Positions 59,957 to 64,000 of a DNA stretch of 64,000 nucleotides are shown one piece after another. Each line of letters starts with the position of its first letter. The first letter of the stretch is position 1. Origin of the DNA: a virus; the IMG/VR virus record IMGVR_UViG_3300006846_000001, positions 1 through 64,000 of that record; one strand, written 5' to 3'. The translations under genes were made by a program, and so were the position numbers. A model generated the notes under the pieces. It had not been told where the DNA came from. It saw nothing but the letters and a program-made list of their open reading frames with translations, and did not search any database.

Positions 59957-62719
59957 TCAAGCCGGGACGTCGGATTCCCTGGTCGCGGCCTCGGGTTGTG
60001 GCGGTGAGCTGGGCTTTGGTTTGGATGATCGGCGCCGCTCGGCGAGGGCGGTGATGGCGTCGGAGAGGTCGCCGGCCGTCTTGTACTTGCCGACGTCCTT
60101 GAGCTTCCAGCGCTTCGCCGCGTCGAGTTGGCGGGGACTGGGCTTGCGCTTGCGCCACCCAGCGTCGGAGCTGGTGAGGCGGGTGTCGCCGTGTAGGCGG
60201 GCGTAGTCCTCGCCGACGCCCTGGCACGTCTCGAGGTCCACGTCGCGGATGAGGGTGCGGGCGCCTTGGGTGGGGTGCTGGTCCTGGACGGCCCACGACT
60301 CGTCGCTGTTGGGGTCGAGTTGGACCATGACGAGGCGGGATGCGCCCTGCCTGCCCAGGGGCAGCACGTAGCGGAGGCGGTCGTCGTTGCGGCGGGGGGC
60401 CGTGACCCAGGCCAGGCCGTCGCCGCGGAGGCGCTTGAAGAGGTCGGCGGCCTCGGCGCGGAGGCGGCCGGCGGCGATCTCAGCCTCTTCGTGCTGGGCG
60501 ACCAGCACGGACACGGGCGCCTCGCCGGTCGTGGCGCGGCGGGCCAGCTTGGCCGGGAGGCCGAAGAGGCTGGGCACGGTGATGAGGCTGTTCTCGCGGG
60601 AGGCGCCCACCACGTCGAGGACGAGGCAGTCGACCTTGTCAGGGTGCTTGCGGGTGCCGCGGCCGATCATCTGGGTGTAGAGGCCCGACGATTTGGTGGG
60701 CCGCCCGATGACGATGCAGTCAGTGCGGGGCGCGTCGAAGCCCTCCGTCAGGACCATGCAATTGGTGACGACGTCCACCTCGTGGCGCCGGTACCGGTCC
60801 AGGAGGTTGCGCCGCTCGGTGGGCGGCGTCTTGTCCGAGACGCAGCCGGCCCGGAGGCCGACTTGGCGGCAGGCGTCGGCCGTCTGCTCGGCCGTCTCCA
60901 CAGTGGGAAGGAAGGCCAGGGTCAGGCGGTGGGGGGCGTACTCGCGGATGGCCTGGGCGATCGTCCAGGGGGCGCCGGCGTCCTGGAGGGCCCGGCCGGT
61001 GTCGCCGGCCTGGTAGTCCCCGCGGCTCACCTTGACCTTGCCCAGGTCGAGGTCATCGAGGATGACGCGCTGGCCTCGCACGTCGGAGAGGTAGCCGGCG
61101 CGGATGCCCCACAGGATGTCGTAGGTGAAGGCGACCTCATCGAAGACGCCGTCGAGGCCCTGCCCGTCACCGCGTTGGGGGGTGGCGGTGGTGCCGTAGA
61201 GGATGGGGCCGCCGGGCTGGCCGACGCCGCACCAGTCAAAGATGCGCCGGTAGCTCGCGGCGGCGGCGTGGTGCGCCTCATCCACGATGACGAGGCCGAA
61301 GGGCCGGCCAGCCGTCGGATCGGGACCGACGCCGGGCTGCCACTCTGGGCACAGGCGGGCGAGGCGGCGGCGGTTGGCGAGGGTCTGCACGGACCCGACG
61401 ATCACGTCGGCGTGCACGCCGTTCTCTGGGCCTTTGACGATGCCGAGGCTGGGCACATCGGGCCACGAGTTGAGGATGCTCTTGACGGCCTGGCGGATCA
61501 GCTCGTCGCGGTGGGCGAGGATCAGGGTGCGCAGCCCCAGCCGCTCGGCCAGCGCGCAGAAGATGACCGTGTTGTGGGTGACGACGTACCCGCGGGTGAC
61601 GAAGAGGCCGTCGGGGTTGGCGACCTTGATGCAGACCATCTCGGCGTCGCCGGCCGGCTCGATGCCGGTGATGCGACGCTGGGGGTGGTACTTGGTCCGG
61701 GGCTTCCAGGCGTCGGCCTTGCGCTTCCAGCGGAAGGGGCAGATATCCATGGCGATGGAGAGTCGCCAGGCGGTGCCCTGGTGCTGTTCACCGTTGTAGG
61801 TCCAGGTGGTGCGTTTGTACCTGAGGCGGGCTGTGCCGCCGAGGCTACGGACGAGGTGGGCGGTGTCCTGTGCCAGTTGATGGTTGGCGAGCGTGAGCTC
61901 GATGTGACCGTCGCTAGGTCGCACGTGGCCGTCAGCGTCCATGATGCCGCGGAGGAGGTTGAGCCGGTCCGCTGCGGGGGCGAACTTGTAGAGGTCGGGA
62001 ACAGCCTTGCTCGTCGCTCGGCTTCCTTCTAGTCCTAGGACGCGGATGGCGGACAGGATGGGGTTGTCGCCACGGCCGGTGGGTCCTCCGATTATCCAGG
62101 TCCCGGCTCCGCCGCCGCAGTCAGCGAGGCGCTTCCATCGGCAGGGCGCTGGTAAGTCGATGGTCTCGACTAGCTCATCCTCGGTGTGCACCAGGACGCG
62201 GCCGGGGACGGAGAGGCCGCCGTCGCCTAGGAGCACGCCTAGGAGGTACGGGTCGAGGGGCAACGTCACGGCGCTGTGCTGGACTGGTGCTACGAGCGGG
62301 GTCTCCCAGCGGTGGCCGGCTCCTTCTCGGAGGCCAACGTCGAGGAGCTGCTGAGTCGTGAGTGTCCGCCATGGGCGGCCACGGAGGCGGTCGTGTTTGG
62401 TGCGGACGGCCCAGAGGTGGTCGGCGTCACAGACGACTTGCTGCCCCTCGGTGAAGTGCACGCGGTAGGCAGGACGGATGCCCTGGGGGAAGACACCTTC
62501 AACCGTGGTTGGAAGGCCGTCGCCGCCGATGACCTGGTCGCCGGGGGTGAGTCTGCCGATCGGGGTCCAGCCGGTAGGGGTGAGGACAGGCTCGTCAGCG
62601 GCGAGGGCTTTCCCGAGGCCGGTGGCGGCTACGCCCAGTAGACGGCGGACGCCCTCGCCGAGTCGGGCATCGACTCGGGCGAGGGCGTCCTGCTGGTAGG
62701 GCCTGGGGGTCAGGCGCAT
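59957..62719 (-). CDS. SF2 DEAD/DEAH-type helicase with class 3 LAGLIDADG intein in Walker A
   Basis: 920 aa precursor; exteins make a helicase of about 574 aa. Walker A reads ATGLGK (32-37) joined after splicing to T384. DEAH is VIVDEAHHA, motif III TATPQR, motif IV FLPTVETAEQTADACR, motif VI QMIGRGTRK. The intein (residues 38-383, 62608-61571) starts ALAADEPV, has Trp in HLW (W103, block B), Cys363 (MVCIKV, block F) and ends VVTHN|T, the Trp-Cys-Thr set of class 3 inteins. LAGLIDADG motifs: LLGVLLGDG (159-167) and LLRGIMDADG (255-264). Recombination/replication helicase; it lies in the 63003 unit. Confidence 0.92.
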   Translation of the reverse strand: MRLTPRPYQQDALARVDARLGEGVRRLLGVAATGLGKALAADEPVLTPTGWTPIGRLTPGDQVIGGDGLPTTVEGVFPQGIRPAYRVHFTEGQQVVCDADHLWAVRTKHDRLRGRPWRTLTTQQLLDVGLREGAGHRWETPLVAPVQHSAVTLPLDPYLLGVLLGDGGLSVPGRVLVHTEDELVETIDLPAPCRWKRLADCGGGAGTWIIGGPTGRGDNPILSAIRVLGLEGSRATSKAVPDLYKFAPAADRLNLLRGIMDADGHVRPSDGHIELTLANHQLAQDTAHLVRSLGGTARLRYKRTTWTYNGEQHQGTAWRLSIAMDICPFRWKRKADAWKPRTKYHPQRRITGIEPAGDAEMVCIKVANPDGLFVTRGYVVTHNTVIFCALAERLGLRTLILAHRDELIRQAVKSILNSWPDVPSLGIVKGPENGVHADVIVGSVQTLANRRRLARLCPEWQPGVGPDPTAGRPFGLVIVDEAHHAAAASYRRIFDWCGVGQPGGPILYGTTATPQRGDGQGLDGVFDEVAFTYDILWGIRAGYLSDVRGQRVILDDLDLGKVKVSRGDYQAGDTGRALQDAGAPWTIAQAIREYAPHRLTLAFLPTVETAEQTADACRQVGLRAGCVSDKTPPTERRNLLDRYRRHEVDVVTNCMVLTEGFDAPRTDCIVIGRPTKSSGLYTQMIGRGTRKHPDKVDCLVLDVVGASRENSLITVPSLFGLPAKLARRATTGEAPVSVLVAQHEEAEIAAGRLRAEAADLFKRLRGDGLAWVTAPRRNDDRLRYVLPLGRQGASRLVMVQLDPNSDESWAVQDQHPTQGARTLIRDVDLETCQGVGEDYARLHGDTRLTSSDAGWRKRKPSPRQLDAAKRWKLKDVGKYKTAGDLSDAITALAERRRSSKPKPSSPPQPEAATRESDVPA
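61571..62608 (-). mobile_element. Intein with LAGLIDADG homing endonuclease
   Basis: 346 residues, in frame, inserted between Lys and Thr of the helicase P-loop. Ala1 as first residue, block B with W103, penultimate His and Asn in THN, Thr at +1. Two dodecapeptide motifs about 95 residues apart indicate a homing endonuclease, so the element may still be mobile. Confidence 0.88.
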
Positions 62720-62730
62720 GGCGGGGTCCC

Positions 62731-63003
62731 CTAGCGGGTGACGTCCTGGGGCTGGACGACGCGGATGGCGGTGGACCCATCCGTGAGCTGGTCGGGGAAG
62801 ATGGTGAACTCGTCGCCGCGGGTGTCCAGGTTGATGCCGGGGTCCCCGTCATTCCACTCGGCGAGGATGCGGACGGTGAGAGCGGTGCCCTGGTGGGTGT
62901 CCTCGACGGTGGCCAGGACCACGTCCTCACCGAAGTGAACTTGCAGCAGAGCGCCCAGGTGGTAGGGCATGGTGGCGGGGCGGGGAAGGGCAGAGGTGCT
63001 CAT
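62731..63003 (-). CDS. Small beta-rich protein, leaderless
   Basis: 90 aa (MSTSALPRPATMP...), 7 nt after the -10 of the 63014 palindrome. Beta-rich (QVHFGEDVVLATVEDTHQGT, DEFTIFPDQLTDG). Located directly before the helicase and probably co-transcribed. Possible helicase accessory; function unknown. Confidence 0.65.
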   Translation of the reverse strand: MSTSALPRPATMPYHLGALLQVHFGEDVVLATVEDTHQGTALTVRILAEWNDGDPGINLDTRGDEFTIFPDQLTDGSTAIRVVQPQDVTR

Positions 63004-63013
63004 GCCCCGGATA

Positions 63014-63027
63014 CTAACCCGGGTTAG
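63014..63027 (-). promoter_or_regulatory. CTAAC palindrome-promoter of the helicase unit
   Basis: Perfect 14-mer. TAGACG, 18 bp, TAGTAT, 7 nt to ATG 63003. Overlaps the end of the preceding gene (stop at 63024). Confidence 0.85.
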
Positions 63028-63371
63028 CTAGCGGCGTCTACCGCGACCTGGAGGCGGGGTGGGGGACCGAACTTCGTGCGGGCGCCCTTGACGATGGCGT
63101 TGACGCGGGGCCCGGTGACGCTGAGGCTCCCGGCCAGCCGCTCCTGGGTGACGCGCGGTTCCATGCCGTCCTGGCCGTAGAGGGCGAGTTGAGCGATCAC
63201 CGCGTGGGCGGCATCAGCGATGGCCTGGTGCCTGGCGGCGATGCGAGCCAGGCGCCCGAGCTGATGCAGGAGGCCGGCCTCGTCCTGGGGGTAGACGGCC
63301 AGACGGACCAGTTCCTTCGGGAGGGCGACGTCGCCGTCGGGGATCTTGGCGGAGGTGGTGGGAGACGTCAT
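63024..63371 (-). CDS. Small HTH-like protein, leaderless
   Basis: 115 aa (MTSPTTSAKIPDG...). Helical; the C-terminal part (RVTQERLAGSLSVTGPRVNA, then a basic strand) fits a HTH of sigma-4/Xre type. Single gene in its own cassette. Because it is small and has its own promoter, it is a candidate for the regulator of the palindrome, but this is not shown. Confidence 0.6.
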   Translation of the reverse strand: MTSPTTSAKIPDGDVALPKELVRLAVYPQDEAGLLHQLGRLARIAARHQAIADAAHAVIAQLALYGQDGMEPRVTQERLAGSLSVTGPRVNAIVKGARTKFGPPPRLQVAVDAAS

Positions 63372-63380
63372 GGGGGTTAC

Positions 63381-63394
63381 CTTACCGGTGTTAG
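63381..63394 (-). promoter_or_regulatory. Divergent CTAAC palindrome-promoter
   Basis: CTAACACCGGTAAG on the minus strand. -10 TAAGGT, 7 nt to ATG 63371; -35 unclear. Adjacent to the end of the nuclease gene (63395). Confidence 0.7.
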
Positions 63395-63760
63395 TTACCG
63401 CAACAGGGCTTTGATGGCCGGCCAGTGTCGGGGCCTCCACACGTGCACCTCCACGCCGGGCACCTCGGCGAGATCCCGTAGCCAGAGGTCCTGGGCGTCG
63501 GAGGTGTGGCCCTTCTCCCGTTTGAACTCGGCGATGACGAGGACGCCGCGTCGCACGGCGATGAAGTCGGGGAAGCCGGGGTCGCCTTGAAAGGCGGTGC
63601 GGACCTTGCCGTCTGGCATGCGGCAGGGGAGGTCGTGCTTGCGTCGCCACCCCTTGTCGAGGGCGTAGCGCATGACGACCTTCTGGAGGTCGGTCTCTGA
63701 GGCGGTGCGGTCCTGGACGCGGGCCAGGGCCTGGCGGATCTCCAGGGGGAGGCCGGGCAT
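63395..63760 (-). CDS. VRR-NUC-type nuclease
   Basis: 121 aa from ATG 63760 (TAATG overlap). SETDLQKVVMRYALDKGW, then DPGFPDFIAVRRGVLVIAEF and FKREKGHTSDAQDLWLRDL carry the E...PD...xEFK...Q catalytic set of the VRR-NUC / PD-(D/E)XK family, which cut branched or damaged DNA. Minimal single-domain version, as usual in phages. Confidence 0.85.
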   Translation of the reverse strand: MPGLPLEIRQALARVQDRTASETDLQKVVMRYALDKGWRRKHDLPCRMPDGKVRTAFQGDPGFPDFIAVRRGVLVIAEFKREKGHTSDAQDLWLRDLAEVPGVEVHVWRPRHWPAIKALLR

Positions 63761-64000
63761 TAGCGGCGCCGGTCTTGGATGGTGGCCTTGAGCTTCTCGG
63801 TGGCGCTCACCTTGCGGGGGAGCTCGACGCCACCGGCCGTGCGCTCCTCGATGGTGGCGGCCTGCCCGGTGATCTTCTGGTGCGCCTCCAGGGCGAGGCA
63901 GCACGCGGGGCACTCGAAGTCGAAGGCCGTTTGCTTCGTGGCCGGCCGCTCCGGGAAGTCGCAGGCGTACCAGGCGCCGGGGCGGAGGCCGTCGCGCGGG
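63760..64000 (-). CDS. Zinc protein (5' part beyond the window)
   Basis: The last 80 codons only. Near the window edge GAWYACDFPERPATKQT, then DFECPACCLALEAHQKITG with CxxC and a His form a probable zinc site; the tail is a helical basic segment (SATEKLKATIQDRRR). TAA overlaps the next ATG. Confidence 0.6.
   Translation of the reverse strand, partial: PRDGLRPGAWYACDFPERPATKQTAFDFECPACCLALEAHQKITGQAATIEERTAGGVELPRKVSATEKLKATIQDRRR

Noticed and set aside
60266-62032. Long plus-strand open frame opposite the helicase (and similar ones at 3634-4728, 49112-50308, 5379-6245)
   Set aside because: In very GC-rich DNA the antisense of a real gene is often open. The predicted proteins are low-complexity Gly/Ala/Val/Arg, have no motifs, and lie exactly antisense to recognised genes.
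2857-63394. CTAAC repeats as a CRISPR array
   Set aside because: Copies are hundreds to thousands of bases apart, palindromic, and tied to start codons; no regular spacers.

Overview
The window is a piece of a high-GC bacteriophage genome whose host is most likely an actinobacterium. The evidence is a tailed-phage head module (large terminase, portal fused to a MuF-like domain, capsid protease, capsid protein), very high GC with G/C-ending codons, TTGAC-type promoters, leaderless starts, and dozens of small overlapping genes, many with zinc ribbons. Every credible gene lies on the minus strand, so the functional reading direction is from 64000 to 1. No integrase or recognisable lysogeny module is visible.

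Layout in the direction of transcription. 64.0-57.8 kb: a VRR-NUC-type nuclease, a small HTH protein, an SF2 helicase interrupted in its Walker A motif by a LAGLIDADG intein, and zinc-binding/SWIM-like proteins. 57.7-52.8 kb: a tightly overlapping six-gene operon (ParB-like, IbrA-like PAPS-reductase-family protein, IbrB-like ParB protein, second PAPS-reductase-family protein, class II glutamine amidotransferase, cupin fused to a uracil-DNA-glycosylase-like domain). 52.7-49.3 kb: a DUF932 protein and two unknowns. 48.4-41.9 kb: a C5 DNA methyltransferase, an SDR oxidoreductase and small genes. 41.9-30.2 kb: many small genes, a TerS-like HTH protein and a ribbon-helix-helix protein with its own inverted repeat. 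29.7-27.6 kb: five ordinary tRNA genes among small genes. 27-20.9 kb: a mucin-like membrane protein, then an operon of about a dozen microproteins that begin Met-Cys, then tRNA-Pro. 20.7-16.2 kb: small single-gene cassettes. 16.2-1 kb: terminase, a lipoprotein SGNH hydrolase, small membrane proteins, portal, protease, a structured RNA region with a permuted tRNA-Arg, and the capsid gene, which runs off the window.

Two features tie the window together. First, a 14-bp palindrome (consensus CTAACCCGGGTTAG, core CTAAC-N4-GTTAG) occurs about 27 times. It is nearly always placed so that its 3' arm forms the -10 box (TAGTGT, TAGTAT, TAGGGT and similar), usually 17-18 bp after a TTGACC, TAGACA or TCGACA box. 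The start codon, often ATGAGCAC, follows the -10 by only 6-8 nt, so the transcripts should be leaderless. Several cassettes end in strong GC hairpins, and in five places the palindrome supplies the stop codon of the preceding gene. This looks like one coordinately controlled regulon whose trans-acting protein is not identified here. Second, between 2.86 and 1.71 kb such a promoter drives a non-coding transcript in which the 3' half of a tRNA-Arg precedes its 5' half. The flanks have features expected of a permuted group I intron.

Limits: all functions come from reading motifs and context by eye. No database search or folding program was run, and many small genes remain unassigned.
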